64,000 nt of DNA from Aminobacter anthyllidis (GTDB taxonomy: Bacteria > Pseudomonadota > Alphaproteobacteria > Rhizobiales > Rhizobiaceae), in contig NZ_JAFLWW010000002.1 of the NCBI RefSeq assembly GCF_018555685.1, forward strand, positions 1-64,000, read 5' to 3'. Under the pieces are notes generated by a model that saw nothing but the letters and a program-made list of their open reading frames with translations, did not search any database and was not told the DNA's origin. The position numbers and the translations under genes were made by a program. Of the stretch, positions 18,518-31,800 are shown in pieces (position 1 is the first letter of the stretch; the number at the start of each line of letters is the position of its first letter).

Positions 18518-20242
18518 ATGCGACGCCATATTCTAGCATCAACAAGCGTGATCGCCCTGCTCTTGGGATCAAGCAATGCCTTTGCCGGCATGGACGAGGC
18601 GAAAGCCTTCCTCGATGCCGAGATCAAGGATCAATCGGCGCTCGACCGCGCCGGCCAGGAAGCAGAAATGCAGTGGTTCGTCGATGCGGCGAAGCCTTTC
18701 GCCGGCATGGAGATCAAGGTCGTTTCGGAAACCATCACCACGCATGAGTATGAATCGAAGACGCTCGCCAAGGCGTTCTCCGACATCACCGGCATCAAGA
18801 TCACGCACGACCTGATCGGTGAAGGCGACGTCATCGAAAAGCTGCAGACGCAGATGCAGTCGGGCGAAAACATCTATGACGCCTATGTCAACGATTCCGA
18901 CCTGATCGGCACCCACTGGCGCTATCTGCAGGCCCGCAGCCTGACCGACTGGATGGCCAATGAGGGCAAGGACGTCACCAACCCCAACCTCGACATCGCC
19001 GACTTCATCGGCACCAAGTTCACGACCGCTCCCGACGGCAAGCTCTACCAGCTTCCCGACCAGCAGTTCGCGAACCTCTACTGGTTCCGCTACGACTGGT
19101 TCAACGACGAGAAGAACAAGGCCGACTTCAAGGCGAAGTACGGCTACGACCTCGGCGTTCCGGTCAACTGGTCGGCTTATGAGGACATCGCCGAGTTCTT
19201 CACCGGCCGGGACGTCAACGGCCAGAAGGTCTATGGCCACATGGACTACGGCAAGAAGGACCCCTCGCTCGGCTGGCGCTTCACCGACGCCTGGCTGTCG
19301 ATGGCCGGCAACGGCGACAAGGGCCTGCCGAACGGCCTGCCGGTCGACGAATGGGGCATCAAGGTCAACGAGAAGTCGCAGCCGATCGGCTCCTGCGTCG
19401 CGCGCGGCGGCGACACCAACGGACCGGCCTCGGTCTACTCGATCGTCAAGTATCTCGACTGGCTGAAGGCTTACGCGCCGCCGGAAGCCCAGGGCATGAC
19501 CTTCTCCGAATCCGGCCCGGTGCCGGCCCAGGGTGCGATTGCCCAGCAGATCTTCTGGTACACCGCCTTCACCGCCGACATGGTCAAGCCCGGCCTGCCA
19601 GTGATGAACGAGGACGGCACGCCGAAGTGGCGCATGGCACCCTCGCCGCACGGCGTCTACTGGAAGGACGGCATGAAGCTCGGTTACCAGGACGTCGGTT
19701 CGTGGACGATCCTGAAGTCGACGCCTGACGACCGCGCCAAGGCCGCATGGCTCTATGCGCAGTTCGTGACCTCGAAGACTGTCGACGTGAAGAAGAGCCA
19801 TGTCGGCCTGACCTTCATCCGCCAGTCGACGCTCGACCACAAGAGCTTCACCGACCGTGCCCCGCAGCTCGGTGGCCTGATCGAGTTCTACCGTTCGCCG
19901 GCCCGCGTTCAATGGTCGCCGACGGGCACCAACGTGCCTGACTATCCGAAGCTGGCTCAGCTGTGGTGGCAGGCGATTGGCGACGCATCCTCGGGCGCCA
20001 AGACGGCCCAGGAAGCCATGGACTCGCTGTGCGCCGAGCAGGAAAAGGTGCTGGAACGCCTCGAGCGCGCTGGCATCCAGGGCGACATCGGCCCGAAGAT
20101 GGCGGAAGAGCATGATCTCGCCTACTGGAACGCCGAAGCGGTCAAGGCCGGCAATCTCGCGCCGCAGCTGAAGATCGAAAACGAGAAGGAAAAGCCTGTC
20201 ACCATCAACTACGACGAGTTGGTGAAGAGCTGGAGCAAGTAA
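18518..20242 (+). CDS. glpV: Glycerol ABC transporter substrate-binding protein GlpV
   Basis: A 574-residue periplasmic binding protein, larger than most family 1 solute-binding proteins (about 400-450). The signal peptide ends near NAFAGMDEA (about residue 25). ATG at 18518 follows GGGAGGAAATTA; the frame open from 18359 overlaps glpU. It captures glycerol and feeds GlpPQ. Dense aromatic stretches ([20 protein letters not shown]) are typical of this subfamily. Two strong stem-loops follow the gene, as is common after highly expressed binding-protein genes. Confidence 0.9.
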   Translation: MRRHILASTSVIALLLGSSNAFAGMDEAKAFLDAEIKDQSALDRAGQEAEMQWFVDAAKPFAGMEIKVVSETITTHEYESKTLAKAFSDITGIKITHDLIGEGDVIEKLQTQMQSGENIYDAYVNDSDLIGTHWRYLQARSLTDWMANEGKDVTNPNLDIADFIGTKFTTAPDGKLYQLPDQQFANLYWFRYDWFNDEKNKADFKAKYGYDLGVPVNWSAYEDIAEFFTGRDVNGQKVYGHMDYGKKDPSLGWRFTDAWLSMAGNGDKGLPNGLPVDEWGIKVNEKSQPIGSCVARGGDTNGPASVYSIVKYLDWLKAYAPPEAQGMTFSESGPVPAQGAIAQQIFWYTAFTADMVKPGLPVMNEDGTPKWRMAPSPHGVYWKDGMKLGYQDVGSWTILKSTPDDRAKAAWLYAQFVTSKTVDVKKSHVGLTFIRQSTLDHKSFTDRAPQLGGLIEFYRSPARVQWSPTGTNVPDYPKLAQLWWQAIGDASSGAKTAQEAMDSLCAEQEKVLERLERAGIQGDIGPKMAEEHDLAYWNAEAVKAGNLAPQLKIENEKEKPVTINYDELVKSWSK

Positions 20243-20248
20243 GCGCAA

Positions 20249-20305
20249 GGGCGGAAGTATCCGCCCGACCAACCATCTGGGGGAGACGGCACGTGCCGTC
20301 TCCCC
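20249..20305 (+). terminator. Tandem stem-loops between glpV and glpK
   Basis: The first hairpin is GGGCGGA/TCCGCCC (20249-20266). The second is a perfect 26-base palindrome at 20280-20305 (arms GGGGAGACGGCAC and its complement) followed by TATTT. Together they could end most transcripts after glpV, or stabilise glpV mRNA, leaving lower glpK expression by read-through. Confidence 0.6.
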
Positions 20306-20336
20306 TATTTACGCAAGTGACTGGCGGGAGAGGGAT

Positions 20337-21830
20337 ATGAGCGGTTTCATTCTGGCAATCGATCAGGGCACGACATCCAGTCGGGCGATCGTGTTCGACG
20401 CGGCGATGAAGGTCGCTGGCGTCGGCCAGAAGGAGTTCACCCAACATTTTCCCGCGTCCGGCTGGGTCGAACACGATCCTGAAGAAATTTGGGACAGCGT
20501 GGTTTCGACCTGCAAGGCAGCGTTGAAGAAGGCCGGCAAGGATGCGGCCGAAATCTCTGCGATCGGCATCACCAACCAGCGCGAAACCGTGGTGATATGG
20601 GACAAGGCTACAGGCAAGCCGATCCACAATGCGATTGTCTGGCAGGACCGACGCACCGCCCCGCTCTGCGCCAAGCTGAAGAAACAAGGGCTTGAACCGC
20701 GCTTCACCAGGAAGACCGGGCTGCTGCTCGATCCCTACTTCTCCGGCACCAAGATCGCGTGGCTTCTCGACAAGGTAAAAGGCGCGCGCAAGCAGGCCGA
20801 GCGCGGCGAGTTGCTCGCCGGCACCATCGATTCCTTCCTGATCTGGCGCCTGACCGGCGGCAAGGTGCATGCGACTGACGCCACCAACGCCTCGCGCACG
20901 CTGGTCTACAATATAGAGAAGAACGACTGGGACGCCGAGTTGCTCGATATCCTGAAAATCCCTGTCGTCATGCTGCCCGAGGTGAAGGATTGCGCCGCCG
21001 ACTTCGGCGTCACCGACAAATCGCTGTTCGGTGCCGAGATCCCGATCCTCGGCGTTGCCGGCGACCAGCAGGCGGCGACCATCGGCCAGGCCTGCTTCGA
21101 GCCAGGCATGATGAAATCGACCTATGGCACAGGCTGTTTTGCCATCCTCAATACCGGTAGCGACATCGTGCGCTCGAAGAACCGGCTGCTGACGACCATC
21201 GCCTGCCGGCTCGACGGCAAGACAACCTATGCGCTGGAAGGCTCGATATTCGTTGCCGGCGCTGCCGTGCAGTGGCTGCGCGACGGCATCAAGGTAATCG
21301 GCAAGGCCGAGCAAAGCGGCGTTCTCGCCGCCAATGCCGACGATACCCAGAGCGTCTATCTGGTGCCGGCTTTTGTCGGGCTCGGTGCGCCGCATTGGGA
21401 TTCCGAGGCGCGCGGCGCCATCTATGGGCTGACCCGCAACACCGGCCCCGAAGAGTTTGCACGCGCGGCACTCGAGTCCGTCGCCTACCAGACCCGCGAC
21501 CTGCTCGACGCGATGAAAAAGGACTGGAAGACCAGGAACGGCAAGACGGTGCTGCGCGTCGACGGCGGCATGGTCGCTTCCGACTGGACGATGCAGCGCC
21601 TCGCCGACATTCTGGACGCACCTGTGGACCGACCGACCGTGCTTGAAACCACGGCACTTGGTGCTGCCTGGCTCGCCGGTTCGCGCGCCGGCGTATGGCC
21701 AAAGGCGAAAGAGTTCGCCAATGCCTGGGCACTCGACCGCCAGTTCAGGCCAACGATGGATGCCGCAACGCGCACGGCCAAGCTAAAGGGCTGGCACGAT
21801 GCAGTGCGGCGCACGCTGACGCCAAAATAG
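20337..21830 (+). CDS. glpK: Glycerol kinase
   Basis: A 497-residue FGGY-family kinase converting glycerol and ATP to sn-glycerol-3-phosphate. It begins with [18 protein letters not shown] (phosphate-binding loop). Family motifs include [49 protein letters not shown] and the C-terminal [19 protein letters not shown]. Length and motifs are complete. It closes the glycerol locus: uptake by GlpSTPQUV, phosphorylation here, oxidation by GlpD. A GGGAGAGGG precedes the ATG. Confidence 0.95.
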   Translation: MSGFILAIDQGTTSSRAIVFDAAMKVAGVGQKEFTQHFPASGWVEHDPEEIWDSVVSTCKAALKKAGKDAAEISAIGITNQRETVVIWDKATGKPIHNAIVWQDRRTAPLCAKLKKQGLEPRFTRKTGLLLDPYFSGTKIAWLLDKVKGARKQAERGELLAGTIDSFLIWRLTGGKVHATDATNASRTLVYNIEKNDWDAELLDILKIPVVMLPEVKDCAADFGVTDKSLFGAEIPILGVAGDQQAATIGQACFEPGMMKSTYGTGCFAILNTGSDIVRSKNRLLTTIACRLDGKTTYALEGSIFVAGAAVQWLRDGIKVIGKAEQSGVLAANADDTQSVYLVPAFVGLGAPHWDSEARGAIYGLTRNTGPEEFARAALESVAYQTRDLLDAMKKDWKTRNGKTVLRVDGGMVASDWTMQRLADILDAPVDRPTVLETTALGAAWLAGSRAGVWPKAKEFANAWALDRQFRPTMDAATRTAKLKGWHDAVRRTLTPK

Positions 21831-21857
21831 GCTTTTGCCCCAGGCGTTCAGCTGAGG

Positions 21858-22934
21858 CTACCTGGCTAAAGTACCGAGCAAAGCCTGCGCTTCCTCTGCC
21901 AAAACGCGCGTCAGTTCGGCCGCCGGCATTTCGCGGCCGAGGCGTGCCGCCTGCCCCGACCACAGCGACATGAAATCGCCTGACCCAAGCGGCTCCGACT
22001 TGGCCTTGAGCGGTGCCAGTGCGCCGCCAGCCAGCGGAAACGCGGGTGCGACGTCCGACATGGGCCCCACCTCGCGCATGATACGGTTGACGATGCCGCG
22101 CGCCGGACGACCGGTGAAGACATTGGTCAGAGCGGTGTGGTCGTCCTTGGCCGCACGCAGCACTGCCTTGTGTGGCGCGGCGACCTTCGCCTCCGGGCAG
22201 AACAGATAGGCCGTGCCGATCTGCACGGCTGAAGCACCAAGCACGAAGGCGGCGACGATACCGCGCGCGTCGGCGATCCCACCAGCCGCAATGACGGGCA
22301 CTTTGACCGCATCGACCACCTGAGGCACCAGGGCGAAGGTGCCGGGCTGGTTGGCGACGTTATCGGTCAGGAAGATGCCGCGATGGCCGCCGGCCTCGGC
22401 GCCCTGGGCGATGATGGCGTCGCAGCCCCGTTCCTCCAGCCACACCGCTTCGTCGGCGGTCGTTGCCGACGACAGCACCTTGGCACCGGTCGCCTTGACC
22501 CGGTCGAGCAGCACCGCATCCGGCAGGCCGAAATGGAAGCTCACCACCTCGGGGCGGAATTCCTCGACGATCTCGCAGAATTCTTCGTCAAACGGGGCGC
22601 GTGCCGAGCGCGGTGCAGGCGCCGCCGGATCGAGCCCGAGTTCGACATAGAATGGTTCGAGGCGCTTTTTCCAGGCGGCTTCGCGCGCGGGATCGTCCGC
22701 GGGCTGGGTATGGCAGAAGAAATTGATGTTGATCGGACGCGAAGTCCGCTGGCGGATGATGCCGAGTTCGGTGCGCGCCTTTTCAGGAGACATCAACGCG
22801 CAAGGCAAACCACCTAGCCCGCCAGCCTCCGAGACAGCGATCACCATCTCGGAATCGACAGGGCCCGCCATCGGGGCCTGAAAGATCGGAAGCTCCAGGC
22901 CCAGAAGATCAAGAATTCGACGATCGGGCCACAT
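21858..22934 (-). CDS. Nitronate monooxygenase / 2-nitropropane dioxygenase-like FMN protein
   Basis: A 358-residue TIM-barrel FMN protein of the nitronate monooxygenase (NPD) family. Visible features are PIFQAPMAGPVDS at the first strand, VVSFHFGLPD, CDAIIAQGAEAGGHRG with the conserved GxEAGGH block, and PVIAAGGIADARGI near the phosphate-binding region. It probably oxidises alkyl nitronates or a related natural toxin using FMN and oxygen. ATG at 22934 follows AAGGAGGA. It lies 25 bases downstream of ccmC on the same strand, so the two may share a transcript, although no functional link is known. It converges with glpK. Confidence 0.85.
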   Translation of the reverse strand: MWPDRRILDLLGLELPIFQAPMAGPVDSEMVIAVSEAGGLGGLPCALMSPEKARTELGIIRQRTSRPININFFCHTQPADDPAREAAWKKRLEPFYVELGLDPAAPAPRSARAPFDEEFCEIVEEFRPEVVSFHFGLPDAVLLDRVKATGAKVLSSATTADEAVWLEERGCDAIIAQGAEAGGHRGIFLTDNVANQPGTFALVPQVVDAVKVPVIAAGGIADARGIVAAFVLGASAVQIGTAYLFCPEAKVAAPHKAVLRAAKDDHTALTNVFTGRPARGIVNRIMREVGPMSDVAPAFPLAGGALAPLKAKSEPLGSGDFMSLWSGQAARLGREMPAAELTRVLAEEAQALLGTLAR

Positions 22935-22959
22935 GGGGTCTTCCTCCTTGATGAGCCTG

Positions 22960-23724
22960 TCAGGCCTGCTGACAGTCGGCCCTCCGAGCTGCAATCTGGC
23001 GCATGGCAACGACGCGACGACGCCATATCTCGGTGCGCATCGCCATTAGATGCAGAGTGAAGAACAGAAGGGTAAAGCCAAGCGCCATCGTCATCAGGGG
23101 CCAGAGCATGCTCGGATCGATTGTCGGGCCTCCGATGCGGAACACAGAGGCCGGCTGGTGCAGTGTGTTCCACCATTCGACCGAGAACTTGATGATCGGG
23201 ATGTTGACGAAGCCGACAAGGGTGATGACAGCTGCGGCCCGGGCCGAGCGGCTGGGGTCGTCGAGCGCGCGGGTCAGGGCGATGATGCCGAGATACATCA
23301 GGAAAAGCACGAACACCGAGGTCAGTCGCGCATCCCAGACCCACCAGGTGCCCCACATCGGCTTGCCCCAGATCGAGCCGGTGAGCAGCGCAAGCGCGGT
23401 GAACACGGCGCCCACAGGCGCTGCAGACTTCAAGGCGACATCGGCAAGCGGATGTCGCCAGACGAGCGTTCCGAGGGCGGCGATCGCCATCACCGAGTAG
23501 CACATCATGGCGAGCCAGGCGAAAGGCACGTGAATGTACATGATGCGGACAGTGATGCCCTGCTGGAAATCCTCCGGCGCGGCAAAGCCGAGATAGAGCC
23601 CGGTTGCCAGAACCAATGCCGAGGCGCCGCCAAGCCAAGGCACTATCTTGTCCACCAGCGAGATGAAGCGTGTCGGATTGGCCAAGTCGCTGAAACGCCA
23701 AGCCTGCGAGGTCGTCTGTGTCAT
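22960..23724 (-). CDS. ccmC: Haem exporter protein CcmC
   Basis: A 254-residue inner-membrane protein of cytochrome c maturation system I, which presents haem to CcmE. The hallmark tryptophan-rich motif WGTWWVWDARLTS is at residues 124-136, flanked by the two haem-ligand histidines, His65 (IMYIHVPF) and His189 (NTLHQPAS). Six membrane segments are apparent. The usual neighbours ccmA, ccmB, ccmD and ccmG are not adjacent: ndvA is upstream and a nitronate monooxygenase-like gene downstream. All key residues are intact, so it looks functional. Confidence 0.92.
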   Translation of the reverse strand: MTQTTSQAWRFSDLANPTRFISLVDKIVPWLGGASALVLATGLYLGFAAPEDFQQGITVRIMYIHVPFAWLAMMCYSVMAIAALGTLVWRHPLADVALKSAAPVGAVFTALALLTGSIWGKPMWGTWWVWDARLTSVFVLFLMYLGIIALTRALDDPSRSARAAAVITLVGFVNIPIIKFSVEWWNTLHQPASVFRIGGPTIDPSMLWPLMTMALGFTLLFFTLHLMAMRTEIWRRRVVAMRQIAARRADCQQA

Positions 23725-23788
23725 GAACGCTAAATAGCCCTGAGAGGTTGTCTTCGCAATCGGTTCCGACGTCGCGGACTGGAACGCA

Positions 23789-23812
23789 AACGGGGCGCAG
23801 AAGCGCCCCGTT
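23789..23812 (-). terminator. Terminator hairpin after ndvA
   Basis: AACGGGGCGC (23789-23798) pairs perfectly with GCGCCCCGTT (23803-23812) around AGAA. It lies between the end of ndvA and the start of ccmC on the same strand, separating the two transcripts. Confidence 0.65.
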
Positions 23813-23840
23813 CATATCCAGCCAAAGCAGTCGAGGAGTC

Positions 23841-25607
<1,767 letters not shown>

Positions 25608-25636
25608 TTTGGTACCCCTTGAGTCCCGTTCGTCCC

Positions 25637-25665
25637 TTTATGGTGCAGTGCACAATAGCCGACAA
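25637..25665 (-). promoter_or_regulatory. Candidate ndvA promoter
   Basis: On the minus strand TTGTCG (25665-25660) and CATAAA (25642-25637) are separated by exactly 17 bases, about 30 bases before the ndvA start. The spacer contains the odd palindrome GTGCAGTGCAC (25643-25653), a possible operator. This suggests ndvA has its own promoter besides any read-through from ndvB. Confidence 0.45.
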
Positions 25666-25850
25666 ATAGCGACCTCAGTTCCGCAAGACAATGCGCAGAT
25701 AGCCGTTCAGCTCAAAAAAATCGAACAACACATGGCTACGACCGGTAATCTGCTGTGATCCGATAAGGAATTGAGAACTAACGAAAAAAGGCATCGTTGC
25801 GGCAAAATGATGACAAAGATGTCCGGCCAATTGACGCAGGGGCATTCCGG

Positions 25851-28800
25851 CTAAGCCGGAATGCGGATCACAACCTCTACCTCGCCGCTGTCGCGCATGG
25901 CAAAGGACGCGTCCTTGCCCTTCACGCCATCGACTTCTGCTTTCGCAGCTTTAGCGGCTTTGTCCCTGATCACCCGCAACCTATAGACAGCGCCGCCCAA
26001 ACGAAGCGTCGCCGAATAGCCCTCCCAGTGCCTGGGAATAGCCGGCGAAACGACCAGTCGGTCGCCGCGCTGGCTGATGCCGAGGATGCTTTCGACCGCC
26101 GCGCGATAGAGCCAGCCAGCCGAACCTGTGTACCACGTCCAGCCGCCACGCCCCGCCTTGGACGCGTCGGCATAGACATCGGCGGCCACGACATAGGGCT
26201 CGACCCGATAGGTCTCGGCAGACGCCTCGTCGAGCGCATGGTTGACCGGATTCAGCATGGAGAAGCAGCGGTAGGCCTCATCGACCTGCCCCATTTCCGC
26301 CAACGCGATGACAAACCACGTTGCCGCATGGGTGTACTGCCCGCCATTTTCACGCACGCCGGGCGGATAGGCCTTGATGTAGCCGGGTTCCTTGTCGGTT
26401 GCGGAGAATGGCGGCGTGAACAGCTTGATGAGTTTCAGCTCGTCGTCGACCAGCATCTTGGTCGCTTGCGCCATGGCCGTGCGCGAGCGTGCCGGATCGC
26501 CCTCGCCCGAGATCACGCTCCACGATTGCGCGATCGAGTCGATCTTGCATTCGTCCGAGTTGCGCGAGCCGAGCGGCGTGCCATCGTCAAAGCTGCCACG
26601 GCGGTACCACTCGCCGTCCCATGCAGCATTCTCCAAAGCCCGCTTGAGCGCTGTGGCATGCTTATCCCAGGCGTTGGCGCGCTTTGAATCGCCCTCGGCC
26701 TTGGCCAGCGGGGCAAATTCGCCAAGTGTTCTCAGCAGGAACCAGCCGAGCCAGACACTATCGCCCCGGCCCTCTTCACCGACACGGTTCATGCCGTCGT
26801 TCCAGTCGCCGCCAAGGATCAGCGGCAGACCGTTCTTGGCAGTACGCTTGATGGCGAGGTCGAGCGCACGGGCGCAGTGTTCGTAGAGTGACGCCTTCTT
26901 CTTGGAAAGCTCCGGCGTAAAGAACGCGTCGTGCTCGCCAGGGTTGAGCTGCTGCCCTTCGATGAAGGGCAGTTGTTCATTGAGGATCGCAGCATCACCG
27001 GTCACAGTAACGTAGCGTGCGGTCGCGCTCGCCAGCCAGACGACATCGTCGGAGATCATCGTGCGCACGCCAGCACCGGTGCGCGGCAGCCACCAATGCT
27101 GGACGTCGCCTTCAGCAAACTGGCGGCCGGCGGCATTCAGGATCTGCTCACGAGCGAGGCTTGCGTCATGCATCAGCAGCGCCAGCGTGTCCTGCAACTG
27201 GTCGCGGAAGCCGAAGGCGCCGCTCGCCTGGTAGAAAGCCGAACGCGCGCGGATGCGGCAGGCAAGGCTCTGGTACGGCAGCCAATTGTTGACCATCGCG
27301 TCGAGCGCCTTGTCGGGCGTATCGACCTCGATCGTGCCCAGGAACGAACGCCAGTCGCGCTCGTTCTCAGTCAGTCGCTGGTCGAAATCGACCTTGAGAT
27401 GACGGCCTACCAGCGCACTTGCTTCCTCGTCCGATCCGGCATCGCCGAGCAGCCAGAGCAAGGAAATCGAACCGCCGGCAGGCACCTCGACATCCCTCGA
27501 TATCGCGGCGCACGGATCGACACCCGCTTCGACGCGTCCAGTCAACTCAGCACCGATCGTCACGGCGCGTGGCGACTCGACGTTGCCGCCATTGCCGATG
27601 AACTCATGGCGATCCGATGTCACCGAGTTGGCCTTGCCATCCATGGCCATAAAGGCGACGCGCTCGCCGAAATCGAGGCCGTAGGTATTGCGGGCGAAAA
27701 TCGCGCCCGTCGCGGCATCGAGCGAAGAGACGATGTTGGGGGCCGTCTTGGCCCGGCTGTTGCCGAGCACCCACTCGGCATAGGCATAGACCCTGAGCTT
27801 GGCCGGCACCGCACCGGTGTTTTCGATTCTCAGCCGCGAAACACGAACCGGATCATTCGGATCGACAAGATGCGTCAACTCGGTCGCCAGCGTTCCACGC
27901 TTGGAGCGGAAGGTCGAGAAGCCCTGGCCGTGGCGTGCCTCATAGCTTGCGCCCGCTTCACGAGCGACCGCGGCAATCGGCGAGTAGGTCCTGCCGCTGG
28001 CGCGATCGAAGATGTAGATCGCCTCGCCAGGACGGTTGGTGACGGGATCGTTCGACCATGGCGTCAGCTGGTAGTCGCGGCTGTTGCGGCTCCAGGTAAA
28101 GGCGGCACCTTCCGCGGAGGTGTGGAAGCCAAAGCCTGCGTTGGCGATAACATTGATCCAGGGCTGCGGCGTTGAACGGGTGCCGTTGAGGCGCACGACA
28201 TAGTCGCGGCCTTTGGCATCGAAGCCTCCGAAACCGTTCCAGTACGAAAGACCTTCGCCGACGCTCTTGCGAGCGTTACGCGAAGGCGACGTTTGCAGCG
28301 CGGAGGTTTCCGGCCGGTCGGTGGCCTGAGCCGCGGCCAGCGCGTCGCGCGCCTGAAGCGCAGCCGCCTCGGCACGTTCGATCTGGTCGAAGATCGTGCC
28401 GTTGCGAGTATGCAGGCAAACACGGGCGACAGCGAGTAGCGTACGGTAGGACGCTTCGTCCATCAGGTCGCGGCGGACGGCGAAGATGTGCTGGCGCGGC
28501 CCGAGTTCCTTGCCGCGCAGGCGGCTGTTCTCGCACAGCGCTTCAATTGCCTGCTGCAGGTCCTGGACATAGGACGATGCCTGCTCGTTGACGATGACGA
28601 GATCGGCGACGAGGCCGCGAGCGCGCATGTATTCCTGGAAACGCAGGGCCTGGGCGACGATCTCAATGTCGGACACGTCGCCAATCCTGATCGCCAGGAT
28701 CGGGAAATCGCCCGAGATCGCCATTGGCCACAGCGCCGACTGCCGGCCGAGGCCGGAGGCGATGGCGTCCGCGGACAGGCGCAGGAACGGATCGGGATAG

Positions 28801-31800
28801 ATCAGGAAGCGTGCCAGCTTCTGGACGTTTGCGGCATCGGCAAGGTTGAGGCCGAGATGACGCGTCTGCACCTGCGAACGGGTCCACGACAGCATGGCCT
28901 GGCGCGGGAAGCCCTCGGGATGGTCGAGCTTGGCAACCGTTTCCTCGACCTCTTCGCGCGAAGACCCGACGATCGTCCAATAGGTCAGCGTGACCTTCTT
29001 GTTGGCCGGCACGCGAACGCGGCGACGCAGCGACGCGACAGGATCAAGTGTGAAGCCGGCACTGCCCGAAAGCTTCGCACCTGGATCGAACGCCGCCGGA
29101 TCGGCGATGGTACGACCACGGCCGATAAAGGCGCGGCGGTCGGTCTCGGCCTCGGTGTCGCGCACGAACCCCGACTGATCGGTGACAAAATGTGCCGCCA
29201 CGACAGAAGGCTCGTTGGCGGCACGGGTACGCCGCGTCGCCAAGATGGCGCTGCCATTGTGGGTGATCTCGGTCTCGACGAACATCTTGGAGAACGCCGG
29301 ATGGGCGTTGTCATTGGCCTCGGGTGCAAGCACCAGCTCGGCGAATGAGGTCACCTCGATGTGGCGGTCGACGGCCGCGTCGTTCCAGATGGTGACCTTG
29401 CGCGCTTCGCCGTTCCCTTCAGACACGACGATGCACTCGACCTCGCTGCGCAGCGTACCAACCGTCTTGATGAAGCTCGCCTTGTCGTCGCAGAACAACG
29501 TCTGGGTCTGCTCGCCGGTGGCGCGCTTGGGTTCCGATGTAGCCGACCACCAGTCGCCCGTCTCGATGTCGCGCAGGAACAGGTAGGTGCCGAGCCGATC
29601 TTCGGTCGGATCCGGCTGCCAGCGCGTGATCGCCATGTCGTTCCAGCGGCTATAGCCAGAGCCCGTTGCTGTCACCATCACCGAATAGCGGCCATTCGAC
29701 ATAAGGTTGGTCGAACGCAATGCGCGCATCGGATTGAGCACGAGACGCGTGTCGGCGCTGTGATCGGCGGTCTCGTCCTTGGTGTGCTCGGCAACTTCAG
29801 TGCGGACCGTAGCGACCGGAATGTCGCGCGGCGCCTTTTCCTGAAGCAGCAGTTCGGCCGCCTCGATCACGGGATCGCTGTGGAAGCGGTCGCGCATGCG
29901 GCCTTCGAAGATCGCATTGGCGATCGCCACGATCGACATGCCCTGGTGATGGGCCATGTAGTTGTAGACGACTGCGTGGTCAGTACCTTCAGGCACGCGC
30001 TGCGGCGTGTAGTCGACAGCGTCGTAATAACCGTAACGGCCAAGGGCGCCGAGCTTGCGCAACCGCCTGAGGTTCGCAGTTGCCTCGCTTGGCAGAAACT
30101 GCGCCGCCAGCACCGTCGCGTAGGGCGCGATGACGGTGTTCTGGCCAAGGCCACGCTTGAGGCCAAGGCCTGGAACGCCGAAATTGGTGTACTGGTAAGT
30201 CAGTTCCCGATCACGGCCGTTATAGGCTGCTTCCGAGATACCCCACGGAATGCCCTTCGACCGGCCGTACTGGATCTGCCGATGAACGATAAGCTTGTTG
30301 GTCTGGTTGAGGATGCCGCCCTGCGGCTCCTTCATGACCAGCGGCGGCATCAGGTACTCGAACATCGAGCCCGACCACGACATCAGCGCGCCCTGGAAGC
30401 CGATCTCGACGATCGGACGGCCAAGCCGGAACCAATGCTCGGTCGAGATGTCGCCCTTGGCGATACCGAACAGGCTGGTCAGCCGTGCCTCGGAGGCAAG
30501 CAGGTCGTAGCAGCTTTCGTCGAGTTGATGCTCCTCGACCCGGTAGCCGATGGACAGAAGCTTGCGTTCGTTGCGCATCAGGAACGAGAAATTCATCTCG
30601 AAGGCGAACTTGCGGGTGCGCTCGCGCAGTTCCATCAGTTTGGTGCGCAACGCCGCCACTGCCTGGTCGTCGCTATGCGCATCATGCACATGCGCCTCGC
30701 AGGTGACTTCGAGCGTCCTGGCCCAGTCGGCAAGGACGTCACTCTTGGTCGAGGCCGCCTCGGTATGGATTGCGCCTGCAAGCTTGCGGATTTCACCCGA
30801 CAGCACGGCGAGATTGATGGTGCGGATCGACGCCATTTCCGGCTGCGACTTGATGGTTTCCACGGCCCGCCGCATGCCGTCGATGCGATCGATGAGCCGC
30901 TGGCGCAGCGGCCTCAGTTGCCGGCGATCGTCAGGCAGGTCGGCAACGCTCTCTTCGATGATCGAAACGATGTCGAGAATGCCTTCGAAGTCACCCTGGA
31001 GATGCACCGACGGTGCTTCCGCCCATTCGGAGCAGGCGGCGGCGACCGCCACGAGATGACCGGCGAGATTGCCGCTGTCGACGCTCGAGACATAGAGCGG
31101 ATAAAGCGGCCTGAGGGTGGTGGTGTCGTACCAGTTGTAGAGGTGCCCCCTGTAGCGCTCCATCTTTTCGATCGTCGAGACGGTGGCGTCGATGCGGGCA
31201 ACCGCGTCGGCAAGGCTGATCCAGCCGAAGTCGCGAGCCGAGACAACCGACAGCAAATACACGCCTATGTTGGTCGGCGAGGTGCGCGTGGCAATGACGC
31301 CGGTTGGGTTTTCCTGGAAATTGTCCGGCGGCAGGTGGTTCTGCTCCGGCGTCACGAACGTCTCGAAATAATGCCAGGTGCGGCGCGCCACCGTGCGCAG
31401 CGTGTGGACATCCCAAGGTGCGACATGCAGCCGGTCTTCTGTTTCAGCCGAGCGGCTGATCAGCCAGGCAAAAGCCGGCGAGCCTGCCCAGAAAATGGCA
31501 AAGGCGAAGGCGACGAACGCGCCGGTCGAATCCGTCATGACCGGCAAGATCAGGCCGACAGCCGCGATGATCACCGCGCCATACATCATGCGGTAATAGG
31601 CAGCGAGGTCGTTTCCGCCCGACTTTTGGGCCTGCGAGGCCGTGCGCCACTCCAGCAGGTTCTCGCGGCTGACGAAAAGCCGATAGATCGTACGGATGAT
31701 CGCATCGCCCATCATCCAGGCCAGATGCGCCATCAACACGACCTTGAGCGCCACCATCGCCGTCCCGAAGGCCAGGTCTCGCCCCAGCGCGCTGAAATGG

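Noticed and set aside
18569-20272. 567-codon minus-strand frame opposite glpV
   Set aside because: Fully antisense to the binding-protein gene, with no domain and with composition typical of a shadow frame.
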